Below are positions 29,465 through 40,830 of a DNA stretch of 64,000 bases, piece by piece. Position 1 is the first letter of the stretch. Every line of letters begins with the position of its first letter. Origin of the DNA: Eleusine coracana subsp. coracana (taxonomy: Eukaryota; Streptophyta; Magnoliopsida; Poales; Poaceae); contig CM064434.1 in assembly GCA_032690845.1 (NCBI GenBank), positions 5,396,108-5,460,107 of the forward strand. Direction: 5' to 3'. A program made the position numbers and the translations under genes. The notes under the pieces were generated by a model that worked only from the letters and a program-made list of their open reading frames with translations, did not search any database and was not told the DNA's origin.

Positions 29465-32240
29465 CAAGTACCCAAAAAATGGCAAGTACCAGAAGTGCTC
29501 TTCCTATCAATTATGCACCCAGCGCAAAGTCCGCATCTGAATACCCAATGAGATCAAGAGATGAAGATGCAGAGTACCAAAGACCAAACTCAAGGGTGTA
29601 TTTGAGATACCTGAAGATGTGCTTGATAGCCTTGCGATGAGTCACCCTTGGGGAAGCTTGAAAACGAGCACAAAGATACAGCGCAAAGTGTATGTCGGGT
29701 CTTGTCGCCGTCAGGTACAAGAGGGAGCCAATCATGCTCCTGTACTCCCTTTGATCCACCGCTTCATAGTCTTCATCATGGTCAAGAGCTGTTGTTGTGG
29801 ACATCGGTGTAGACAACGGCTTCACATTGACCATGTCGAACTTCTTCAGGAGATCCTTCGTGTACTTGGCTTATTAAATGAAAGTGTCTTGCTTGCACTG
29901 CTTGATTTGAAGCCCAAGAAAGAAGGTGAGCTCGCCCATTATCGACATCTATAATTCACTTTGCATGGCTTTCTAAAATCTAGACATAAGAACATGAGAG
30001 AAACCACCAAAGATGATATCATCCACGTAAATCTGAACCATTAGAAAGTCATTGCCATGCCTGAGAGTTAACAAGGTTTTGTCAACACACCCCATGACAT
30101 ACCCGCGCTCTAGCAAGAAGGTCTTAAGCCTAGCATACCATGCCCTAGGTGCTTGCTTTAGCCCGTTCAAAGCCTTCTGAAGCTTGTACACATGGTTTGG
30201 GTATTTGTGGTGCTCAACGCTAGGGGGTTGCCTCACATACACTTCTTCCTCTATGAAACCATTTAGGAAAGCACTCTTGACATCCATTTGATAAAGTCTA
30301 ATGCCCTTAGAAGTAGCAAATGCAAGCAAGATCCTAATGGCTTCCATGCGAGCAACAGGAGCAAAGGTTTCACCATAATCTAAGCCCTCCACTTGGCTAA
30401 AACCCTGAGCAACTAGCCTATCCTTGTTTCTCACCACCTCACCATCCTCCCCATGTTTGTTTTTGAACACCCACTTGGTTCCTTTGACATTGATATTTTT
30501 GGGAGGCTCTACAAGGGTCCAGACTTTGTTTCTCTCAAAGTTTTCCAACTCCTCATGCATGGCATTAACCCAATGTTCATCAGATAGTGCGTGCCCAACA
30601 TCCTAGGGTTCAAAGGTTGCAAAAAAGAGAGAATTGGTAAAGCAAGCGAGATGTGCAGACCTTGATCTTGTTGTCCTCTCATAGAGATTACCAATCATAT
30701 GTTGAGGTAAATGTCGATGCTAAATGTGGTGAGGAGCCTCTATCTCAGAGTGTACCTCCCCCTCAACCATAGCTAGAGCTCGCTCGACAGCTGCTGAAGT
30801 AGATGTAGAAGCTTCTGGACCCTCTACTGGAGTGGTGGAGGCAGCAGGAACAAGCTCATATGTGAGATGGAATGAGTCATCATCATCATCATCCAAGCCC
30901 TGTAGATCCTCTTTTACAAAGATGCTCTCCTCCATCTCCTTGGTACCTTCAGTCTCAATCACATTGCTTGCACAAGAGTTTGATTCATCAAAGGTTACAT
31001 TGCAGGATTCTATGATGGTGTCAGTCTCCAAATTCAAAACTCTGTAGGAATGACCATGAAGAGAGTAAGCAAGAAAGAAGCCATCAGAAGATCTCGACTC
31101 AAACTTATCAAGATTGCCACGCTTGAGAATAAAGCACTTGCAACCAAAGGCACACAAATGAGAAACCGAGGGATTTCTCCCAAAATGAAGCTCATAAGAA
31201 GTCACATTAGGAATTGAGTGCAAGAAAATCTGATTGGAAACATAGCAAGCAGTGCTAATGGCCTCAGCCCAGAACCGCCTCGGAGTCCTATGCTCATCGA
31301 GCATCGTCCGGGCCATCTCCACCAAGGTTCTATTCTTTCTTTCAACCACACCATTCTATTGGGGAACACGAGGTGCTGAAAACTGATGCTCAATACCATG
31401 CTCCAGACAGAAAGCATCAAAGGAGGAGTTCTTGAACTCGGTGCCATTATCACTGCGAATTGCTCGTAATGTACCAGGGAGTTCCTTGAATAACCTCAAA
31501 GCTAAGCTCCGAAAGTGATAAAACACTTCATCCTTGCTCTCAATAAAGTAAACCCAAGAGTAGCGAGAGTAGTCGTCAACAATCACAAGAACATATCACT
31601 TCCCACCCGCCGAACGAACCCGAGAAGGACCAACAGTGTCCATGTGAAGCAACTCTCTAGAGCGTTCAGTCATCACCAAATTGATTGGTGGATGAGAAGC
31701 GGCAATCATTTTCCCATGACGACAAGGAGCACAAACCAAATCCTTATCAAATTTGAGCTTAGGTAATCCTCGGATCAAACCTAGGCCACTCAAGCGACAT
31801 AACAAGTCAAAGCTCATGTGACCCAGTCTCCTATGCCATTTCCAGAGCTCAAAAGAAGACTGAGCAAACAAGCACTTGTTAGAACTAGAAGAACCAGCAA
31901 AATCAGCCTAAAAAACTCTGCCAATGCGAGAAATCTCACAAACCAAGGAACCACTTGAATCAAGAACACAAGAAGCATTTGACTTAAAGCGCACTTCCAA
32001 ACCAACATCGAGAAGCTGAGAGACAGAGAGGAGATTATACTTGAGATACTCAACCAAACCAACATCATTGAGAGTGAAGTTCTCATTTACCTTTACCGCG
32101 CCCCTTCCCTTCACTCTTCCTCTCTTGTCATCTCTAAATGTCACATACTCCTGACGCTTCAAGGGAGTGAGGCTAGAGAACCACTTTGCATTTCTGGTCA
32201 TGTGGCACGAACACCCAAAATCCATCAATCACTTGTTCTC
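29465..32240 (-). pseudogene. SIRE-like Ty1 pol: protease, integrase, reverse transcriptase, partial RNase H
   Basis: All domains lie in one phase on the minus strand. Protease (about 32230-31910) has DFGCSCHMT where the family has D-S/T-G-C-S, so the catalytic triplet is damaged. The GAG-pre-integrase zinc region (31870-31650) has HRRLGH and CAPC. The integrase core (31650-31200) has VDDYSRYSW and SDNGTEF. Reverse transcriptase (30560-29973) has GTKWVFK, RLVAQGFSQ, DVKSAFLNG and YVDDIIFG (near 30006-30029). RNase H starts (YRSMIGSLLYLT, SDADF) but has a small frameshift near 29525 and is cut near 29465. In-phase stops separate the open segments, among them TGA before the protease and before VDDYS, and TAG after RVF, after RVPQ, after PHHI and before DVGHALSD. 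Most fit single transitions at Gln or Trp codons. Acts in reverse transcription and integration. Confidence 0.93.
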
Positions 32241-34637
32241 CAAGCCTCTACCTGCTGCCTTCAAAGAACGAGAAGTGAAAGTCGATGGCTCAGTGTTGGG
32301 GTTAGTCAAAAAGAATTTGGGAATCCAGCACTTAACCATACGACCGGTAGTAGTCATCACAGTTCTTTGCACTTTATCATTCGAACGCATGGGATGAGAA
32401 CCACGATGGGGAAAACATGGCCTATTAAAGCGTCTCGACTCAAACCTTGGGTTGTGAGAATAGAACTCTGAAAGCCAAATCCATGCGAGTGACGCTCACC
32501 ATGATGGGGAAAGCGTGGGGCGCCAAAGCGCTGCTACGCAAAGCCTCTGTTTCATGAATCAAAGCCATATGAGGGATGACTCTGTCCATGATAGGAACGA
32601 GAAAAAGAGCGAGGCTGAAAGTCAATAAAATCATCATAAAAAGCATCCCAGGTCAAATCAGCTTGCTTCCTCTCAATCCTCTTACGCCTATAACAGAATT
32701 CATCCAAATGACCCTTGCGACCACAAAACATGCAAATGTAGACACTCTTCGGATTAGGCTTGGTTTCCATTGCAGGTTTGGGTTTTGGCTTCTCTGTTTG
32801 CTTTGGGTTGAAGGAGGGTTTTGGATTGGGTGGATAGTATGTGTCAGTGGGTTTGATGGTGTTTTCCTCATCCTTGTAGATGGAGCTAGGAACAAACTTA
32901 CCCACATTCTCACTCTCCTTGTCACACCTTTCAAATCTCAAACCCAAGTTATAGCTTGACCTAGAAGCACTCTCCTTCACTCTTGCCAAATCACTCTCAA
33001 TCTTTTCCTCACTCACTAGGGTTCTCTGGAGTCTAGACACAAGATATTCATTTTCCTGAACTAGGACTTTGTTTTTCTCCTTAGTGATTACAAGTTTGTC
33101 CTTAAGAGAGAGACACACCTCACAAGGTGGTGGAAGGACATTAGAGAGAGTCTCATGAAGCAGCTTGGACTCAAGCTCTTTGACTTTGAGGGACTGAGCT
33201 TCCAACTCATCTATGAGCTTGGGGCACTTCTGACATGCACCCAAAAGAGTTAGTCTAGCTTTGAACTCATCAAGCTCCTTGAGGGCACTCTCAAGCTGAC
33301 TGGCAACTTGAGCATGCACACTCTCCCTCTGTGCAAGATCACTCATCACAACTTAACAAGACTCACACTCAACAACAATGTCCTCACGAGCAAGCTTAGA
33401 CCTAAGTGAAGCAATTTCAAAGTCAGCACTCTCCAACTTAGACTTAAGCTCTCTACTCTCACGAACTGCACTGCGAAGCTTATCCTCTTGCATGAGCAGA
33501 ACATCGCGCAAATGATCAAGTTCAAAGGAGAGCTCATCAAGAGTGGGAGGTACCTCGCTTGTGTCAGAGTCAGATCCAGGGTCGGTGTCGTCGTTGTTCT
33601 TTGCCATGATGCAAAGCCCGTTGAAGTCATCCTTCCTCTTGACTCGTGGCTTCTCAACCTCCTCCTCTGAGCTTGTAAGGCCTTCGCTTGACGTAAGGTC
33701 AACATCGCTCAAGGCGGCAACGCAGGCGCGTGCAATGGCCTTGGCGAACTTCTTGGAGTTCTTGCCCTTCTTGTAGAAGCGGTTCTTCTTCTGCTTGAAG
33801 TCTTCAGTGCTGTTGTCGCGGTACCCGGCCTTCTTCTTCCTCTTGGGACAATCAGCGATGAAGTGTCTCGGATCACCGCACTCGAAGCAGCTTCTTGAGC
33901 CACATCTTCTTCTCTCCTTGCGGTTGTTGTAGAACTTCCTGAACTTCCTTGTGAGCAAGGACAGCTCCTTGTCAGGAATGCACTCCATCTGTTCATCGGA
34001 AGCTACAATAAGAGAAGACAAAGCAAACTCCAAGGAAGACTTGTCAAGTGAGGGGTTAGTTCCATAAGAAGTATCATTGTGACTACCCTTTTGAGAGCTA
34101 GAAATCAAAGCCAAGCTCACAGTTCAAGGTATTGAAGTCAGCAGTTTCTTCTAGAGTAGCAATTTTAACCCCCCAAGCATTTTCATCAAGTGAATACAGC
34201 AGTTGCTTAGCTCTATCATTGTCATTGTACACAAGGTTACCACAAGCCCGTAAGTTGCACACAATTGCCTCAAACCTACAAAAAGTGTCATCTAGTGACT
34301 CGCCAGGTTTTTGTGCAAAGGTTTGATACTGTCTATTGTAAGAATCATTACGCATAGACTTGACTTGATTGGTACCCTCATGGTACGTGCAGAGCTTATA
34401 CCAAATAGCATGAGCAGTGTCAAGGTGTGCAACCCTATCATATTCACTCCTACCAAGTGCAGAGAGCAGAATATTGACAGCTTTGGAGTTGTTCTCATAC
34501 TTGATTAACTCACCTGCAGATGCAGTGTTCAGGTCCTGTGGAATAGCATACTCCTGCTCAACAATATCCCAAATTGCACGTCCTTGACTCAGCAGATACG
34601 CCTTGGTCCGTGACTTCCAGTAGGGGGAGTCCTCTCC
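32241..34637 (-). pseudogene. SIRE-like gag, long form
   Basis: The open reading begins near 34652 and covers a UBN2-type gag domain (SPYWKSRTKAYLLSQG, AHAIWYKLCTYHEG) to 34098. A frameshift follows, then 34120-33353 with an intact zinc knuckle (CFECGDPRHFIADC) and a basic region. One TAA at 33353 precedes a coiled-coil and Lys/Pro-rich tail with a second intact knuckle (CMFCGRKGHLDEFC, near 32745-32700) down to 32552. 32241-32551 is the decayed joint to protease. The 5' end is lost: homology to the other copy's gag stops near 34637, and no primer site or LTR adjoins it. Unlike the two pol-less elements, both knuckles keep all their Cys and His. Confidence 0.88.
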
Positions 34638-34975
34638 CAAAAGTGTCATCAAAGTAGATTTCTCCCTCTATTTTCTGCTTTTTTTTTTTGCTTCCTCATT
34701 TGTTACCTCTTCTTTTTTTCCCTTTCTCTTCTTCCTTCTTTCCTTGCCGCTGACAATTAGCATAGCCAAATATCAAAAGCATGGAAACAGAAAGCTTACA
34801 TATAGATGATAAAAGATAGCCTTTTATTCACTATCACGTCAAATATATTTTGCTCTGATGATTGTGACACTGCTACAGTTATGTACATAATGGAGAACTG
34901 CAAATTAATATCTTTGCCCTTTGTTGGCACTTCTTAACGTCGCACCAAAATATTATCTGGTAACAACACTCAAAG
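34638..34975 (-). other. Unassigned segment, possibly leader and primer site of a Tat-type element
   Basis: A pyrimidine-rich tract (34670-34745) is followed by about 200 bases without a gene. CTTAACGTCGCACCA at 34934-34948 has the CCA end expected of a tRNA 3' terminus, 27 bases from the LTR at 34976. This is like the 13-base spacing at 13564-13576. Which tRNA, if any, was not identified. Confidence 0.35.
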
Positions 34976-36866
34976 TGTTGATGTTTGTTATACTTCAAGA
35001 GAAGAGTGAACCAATCCACAAGCGCACGGAACATCTATTGTAGCATTTCACCCGGGAGTATTCCAAGGTATCGTATTTATTTTCCTCAGGGAAGCTAGGC
35101 GTAAGAGTATGTTGGTTTAACAAAGATATGACTATAAGAGTTATACCAACTATCCAAAGACGAGGTAAGAATGTTCAATAATAATAGTTGGGGTAGTGAA
35201 ATAGGAGAAACCCACACTAAGATAGATAAAGAGATCAGTTAAGCTAGCCAGGAGGATAGCGAGTCTAAGTCTAGAATTCCTAAGATAAACTTTTCTAAAT
35301 CTAGTCAAGCTCAAAATTCCTAGTTACTCGGGTTGAGTGCTTACACCAAATCCATGGTACAGCCTCGAGTCTTTCACCAATAAGCTTACTTCGGGGCACA
35401 ACAAAGATCCACTAATAGGGTTGGTAACTAACCTCGTGCACTAGTGGGCACCTTACCGCTAGACAACCCTGCTTGAGACTTCCCGAACGTGGTGGAATAC
35501 TAAATGGACGGACAGGGCTGTCACCACCTGCCACCTTCCACATAGCCCGTGGGGACGAATGCAAATCCAGCTAGTGTTAACTTAGGCACCGCGCCTACGC
35601 TTTCACTGGATATTCTTCCGTTGGCCTAGCGGAAGAATAGCCGGGAAATAACCAAGTCTAAGTTCTATTCAAGAACTAAACTTAATTAAATCCTAACCGG
35701 GAACCAGTAAACTATGCTTCAAAGTTCTTTCCCGATAATTGTAACTTGAGGAAATTGACTAAGTAAAGATAAATACTTGAGAAGATAAATAAGGAAAAGA
35801 TAATTATATTTAATAAAAGATAAGTCTCACAAAAGGAGAAAAGATACAAGAGAGCTCATATCAAGACTCCGAGATGATTTCCGGAATCCTGAGCGATGCT
35901 CTCGACTAGACTCTAACTCCTGACTAACTAACCTACTCTACTAGTAAGAAAAGTAGTGGGAAAATGGACTCCAATGTGTTTCACTTGCTTGATTGCTTTG
36001 TTTCTGCCGAATTCCCCCTCTATTTATAGGTGGCGAAGTGTTGGCGAGTATTTGTAGGTGAAGTAGGGTCGGTGGGCAAAAATTCCCCCGCCGGGCGACG
36101 GGCCATGCCGGGCGGCATGCAGTGCCGAGCGGCAACCCAGGCCGGGCGGCTGTTGGATGAGGTCAGTTTCCCGACCGACTTTCCTTGGACGTCTCAGATT
36201 TGGTCCCGATGACGGTTGTTGAGTCGGTTTTCAACCGTCTTATCCACTTGGCGTCGGTTGGCATGACGGGCCGAGTGAGCTGGACACTCCGGGAGGAAGT
36301 TCCCAGGCCGGGCGGCGGGGTAGGCCGGGCGGCCTGGCAGGCCGGCCAGTGGCCTGTGCCGGGCGACGGCCCATTTTTTGTGCCGACCCCCTCCGGGTCA
36401 TGTTTTCACTTGTCCAAGTTGTGCCACGTGGATGCCTCTTTTACTTCTTCACTTTTTACCCTCCTTAGTCCGGGGATGGAAAACGGCCTCATGGTGGAGT
36501 GTTTTCCAAGGTCGGTTGGGTCGGATGGTTCAGCCTGATGAGACTCTGTTTTAACCCTCCGGGTGGCTGATTTCAGCCTTCACGACCCTGCCGGGCTGAG
36601 TTCTGATTTCAGCCTTCACAACCCTCCCGTACCCTGATTTCAGCCTCATACGACCCTGTCGGCTGGCTGTTTTACGGCAAGATCGGCCGACGGGGCGTTT
36701 CTTCATGTTTTTACATAATTTTGACCCTTTTGAACCTGTAAACACATATTTCACCAAAGCTTGTGGAACTTTATTAGTAATAAACAAATATTCATGAAAC
36801 TTTGGTCTTTACCTTGCATTTCCCGACCAGTTGGTGGCCGATATTGGGTTTTAAGGGCCACCAACA
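34976..36866 (-). mobile_element. Tat-B LTR, 1891 bp
   Basis: It runs from TGTTGATGTT to CCACCAACA. The start resembles the Tat-A LTR start in layout (TTGTAGCA, then AGTATTCCAAGGTATCGTAT). The right side is followed by CCTCCCCAAGCTTAAACC and CTCGTCCCGAG, the polypurine zone also seen at 3551-3600, so this is a 3' LTR on the minus strand. A GC-rich motif array lies at 36090-36375. Confidence 0.85.
36090..36375 (-). repeat. Array of GCCGGGCGGC-type motifs in the Tat-B LTR
   Basis: About nine copies of (G)CCGGGCGGC or CCGGGCGACGG fall in two clusters, 36090-36152 and 36305-36372. Several are embedded in larger palindromes (ATGCCGGGCGGCAT). Neighbouring LTR sequence lacks the motif. Confidence 0.8.
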
Positions 36867-38482
36867 CCTCCCCAAGCTTAAACCTTTGCTCGTCCCGAGC
36901 AAATTAAAACTTGAAAGTGATGGATAAGGAGTAGCTTCAATATTAGAGCCCTGCAAGGATCAAGTGTACAAACACATACTCCTACAACATAAGGGTAATA
37001 GTAAACCAGCACAAGTTGATCACTAAGTCTTTCTCATTGTGAGTGGGGCTCTTAGGCATTTTATAACCTTGTCATGAGCGGTTGGAACACAGAACAACTA
37101 TTTCAGATTTTGTCATTCAACTTCCTACATTATCATGAGTCCAAAGTTTTTGTAATGCTGCATAAGATTGAAAATTCTCCCTCTTGGTGCAATTTTTTCA
37201 CTATGACTCTCATCTCTCAAAAAGTGTATTTCCTCACCAAGTGCTCATCATATAAATTTTCTTTATATGTGGAGCTTGGTAGGACTGCACATCTAGTATG
37301 CATATTTTGTTAAGTTAAGAGATGGTCCTAGCAAAAAGACTTTGCACTTTCTCATTCCAACCATTTGGAAATAATGTCCCGGGGAGAGGGAGAGAATGGA
37401 CTCACGCGAAGAAGTGGACTAGAACAATAGCAAAAATCTTTATCAAAGACTGGATTTTTGTGCTAGAGTGAAAGGATGGTCCTTTATTTTTTCTCAACGA
37501 ATTTAATGAACCTTGAAACTTGATTTTTGTACATCTATGAGAGCTGATAATTTTTTTCTCATTTTTTTTCTTTCTTTCTTTCTTCTTTTCTTTCTTTCTT
37601 TTTCAGCTCTCATAGTGTAGCGAAGCTAGTTCAATGGTTCAAATATTTTTGCAAACTTTTTCTGAGCATTTATTTTTGGGAAGACCAAAATATTTCTTGT
37701 AGGATCAAGGTTTTCGCAAAGGAGAGATTTTTGGCTAACATGCTTGGTGAAGTGGATGCTTGAATCCACTGTGAAAACCGCATAACCAAGCATGATTATT
37801 TGAGAACTCAAAGATTACGCGAAGGAAAATAATTGGCTTTGAAAGTGCAAGTTCCTCATAAGGATCAAATCCTAACTCAACTCAATGCATACATAGATAG
37901 CATAAAAGTGGGTTCATAATTAATATTTGGCCTTGGTAGGAATTTTTCTATCATAGGAAAGATATACACCAAGTAGGGGGGGTTATTGCAGCATGGTTTT
38001 GAAAGAATTCATTGGACTCTAATCATGAGGAGATCATAGACTTATCCAAAACATGCTATATCGTGAATTCCAGCAACTAGACTTGGTGTTTATTAGCCAT
38101 TTTGCACCTACTAAAACATAGAGGGACTAGCTTATCATCATGCCGGTCTACCATTACCCACCAAAATGAAGAGTAGAGGTTGTATACTTGAGACTCACAG
38201 GAAGCTTACAAAGCAACTATTCATCATTTCCATAAGCAAGGTAGAGACTAAGTTCTCAAATTTTATTTGAAAAGGGAAATATTTTTGTTCTTTTTGGTTA
38301 TGCAAATTTTTATGGTTTTTCTTTGAAAACTGAAAAAATGTTTTTGGGTTTTCTTAAATTTTCACAAAAAATGAAAACAACTGAACTAGATAAAGGGGGA
38401 GAGAGGATAGAACAAGCGGCGCACCTTGGTTTGGGTACCTCCCCAAGCTTAGGTCTTTGCAAGACATAAGCTTAGATGAGTT
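36867..38482 (-). other. Tat-B 3' noncoding region
   Basis: No gene was seen. A second CTCCCCAAGCTTAGGTCTTTGC block lies at 38440-38462. The region matches the layout of 3551-5129 in Tat-A (long AT-rich 3' noncoding after ORF3). Confidence 0.7.
37535..37615. repeat. 13-bp perfect inverted repeat around a (TTTC)n tract
   Basis: CTATGAGAGCTGA (37535-37547) and TCAGCTCTCATAG (37603-37615) are exact reverse complements separated by a pyrimidine-only TTTC microsatellite (37561-37604). Confidence 0.85.
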
Positions 38483-38922
38483 TCACTGCGGCAGTTGATA
38501 TTCAATGTTAAAGTGGCCGAATAGTTGGTCCATCATGGAGAGGTTCGTCTGAAGCTGTTCTGACGTTTGTTGCTGCCATTCTTGTCCATCCCTTATGGCT
38601 GCTTGTATTTCTTGAGTTCGTTCGTTCGTTTCATAAGCATTGGCAGCCAAGTGTTGCATGTATTTTTCCAACTCTGAAAAGTTGTACAACGTGAATCGGG
38701 CGGAGTGTGAAGTGCCTACGCCTCCATGAGGTTGGTGGTAGCTCCCCGTCCCTTAAGGATTGTACGGTGCATATTCTTCATGGGATGAACTAGTGTAGTG
38801 TGATGAGCTAGTAAATCCGGAGACTTGTGGTTGCTCCCAATGGTATTGTGAGCTTCCCGAAGCACCTGCTTGAGGTGGTCTTGTCCTTGGCCTATCCTCT
38901 GAAACACTATGTCATGCACGCT
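38483..38922 (-). pseudogene. Tat-B accessory ORF3, C-terminal fragment
   Basis: The reading on the minus strand goes from about 38900 to the stop at 38483. It has a Ser/His/Tyr-rich stretch, then a helical segment (FSELEKYMQHLAANAYE, then IQAAIRDGQEWQQQTSEQL). One TAA interrupts it near 38752-38756. The same kind of tail ends Tat-A ORF3 at 5140-5310. The 5' part of the ORF is missing because SIRE-like LTR sequence starts at 38923. Confidence 0.65.
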
Positions 38923-39820
38923 AATTTGGAAGAGCAAGAGATGTCTCTCACACACCTACTACTCTCTACTAGAACATGAAGACCTCTCCTAGCACTTTGA
39001 ATAGAACCCTAACACAAGGCTAATGGAAAGAGAGTCACCTCTTCCACCAGCCACACCTCTCCTTATATAGGTCTAGAGTCCTATTGTCCACATGACAACT
39101 CTACCCTTGACCTACATAACACACCCACCTACCACCGGGGACATAACCGTCCATCTTTTTCCTCATCGCCCGAATGCCATCGAGCCCTTCACAACTTTGC
39201 TTGCACTCGACGCAAGCTCCGTGATGGTGCCACGTGCACCTCCAATCGCCGCCACCGGTTTTGAGGCCCAAATCGAGAAACTGCTTTGCACGCTTCTCAA
39301 AGCATGACTTCTCGATGTCGACGTGTGTCACCTTATCCCACGATCCTGACCACCGGCAAGTCTCTCCCGGTCCCTCTTCATCAGGCCCCCTTGTCACTTG
39401 CACCGGCATCCCGCTCGCCTTGACTCGGTCAACACGCCGTCTTCATCACCATCATGGTTTTGAGGCTCAACCGCAAAATCGTCCGTGCTTCTTGCCTCTC
39501 CACGTGTACGGTATGGATCACCATTGACTCCACCCAGCCTCCTGATCATCTGGCCCCAAGTCTCCTACTTGTGCCCGATCCTCTCGTCGTTGACCGCCAA
39601 GTCGACTCCAGTGACCTACACATCATGAGACAAGCAAACACATTTCCAACTCCTGCAGCATCACCAATACCTCCACCAACTCCGGTTAGTCATAACCATG
39701 ACATGCACAAACTCATGCAATCCCCAGATTCCCGCATTTCAACTCAAACACAAATCCGCTCAAGTCAATTACTCATCACATATATTGCAAACCATGACAT
39801 ATCTCCACATGGTTTCTTAG
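38923..39820 (-). mobile_element. Fragment of a SIRE-like LTR
   Basis: It matches about 27177-28066 of the LTR at 25875-28369 with high similarity and the same orientation. It has one copy of the segment that is tandemly duplicated there. It may be the remnant of the 5' LTR of the SIRE-like copy whose gag ends at 34637, with Tat-B in between. Plus-strand frames in 39092-40137 are read-through of LTR sequence. Confidence 0.8.
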
Positions 39821-40830
39821 TTAAGGAGCAGTTTTCTGGGAAAAAAAAAAGATACAACCTTGTGGAAGAAGGCCCTCCACATGTCCGGCCTGACTCACCT
39901 GCTCACCTCTCTCTTATCCCCTCCGTCTTCATCCTCATCTCTCTCACTTTAGTCGATCTCTTAGCCCTCAACCTCTCAGACCTTGACAACGGCAAGAGCA
40001 AAAGAAATTCCCAGCAGTTTGGGCCAAGCTCAGCTGCACTTTCTTGCCAGACGCTCCTCATTGTAGATCCACCTTCCATGTGTAACACCCCATCGTGCCT
40101 TTCTACTCTGCTTCATGACCACCGACATTGTCTTTAGAGATTGAAGTAGCCTTCCAATACACTCGTCACCGCCATCTAGCCAGCCTCCGCCACCCACATG
40201 AAGCTCAACCAACGCGCGCATCAAGCACTTTTGCATGTCTCAGGTTGAAGCTCAGCCAACGCCAGCATCGCTTCCACCTGCAACACAGAAGTTTTGGGTC
40301 CAGCATCCGTTGGCACCATCGCCTTCTCCTTCCTCGGCGCGCTGCCGCCACTATGCCATCTCGCATTGCTACAGAGTCGTCGTCCTCTCTCTCTCCTCTC
40401 TCGCACCCCATCACATCACAGCCACCTTGATGATGTCGAACATCTTCATGCCATCTTCTGTTGCATCTCCTTTCCTGTGACGACGAATGAGGATGAGCAA
40501 AAACGATGCTCAGACACGGGCTGAAATGGCCCGCAACGCAAGCCCACTTTAATTGGGGCAGTGACGTGCTCCTTGGCCAAGGTGGCCACGATGTGCAACA
40601 AGAGTCAACCACGTCAGTTAAAATTAACGTGGCAATTTTTTACGGTGTCCACGGCAGTGAAATCACTTAGGGAGCCGAAAATCCTTCCGCTGTCTACTTT
40701 AGACTATTCGTGTGATTTTGACATCAAGGATGACATGGCAAACATATCAGTATATATGAGAACAATATATTTGCCATATAAAATTTCGTACAATCGGTTT
40801 CAATATATATGTACGAAATAAATCTTTTAT
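39821..40830. other. Unassigned flanking sequence
   Basis: GC-moderate sequence with several overlapping short frames on both strands and no recognisable protein motif or consistent exon structure. A poly(A) run lies at 39841-39850. Nothing further was seen. Confidence 0.4.

Noticed and set aside
39454..40137. 227-codon open frame
   Set aside because: It begins in SIRE-like LTR sequence and runs across the LTR fragment end into unrelated DNA. The related LTR at 27700 has the same frame only up to the homology limit.
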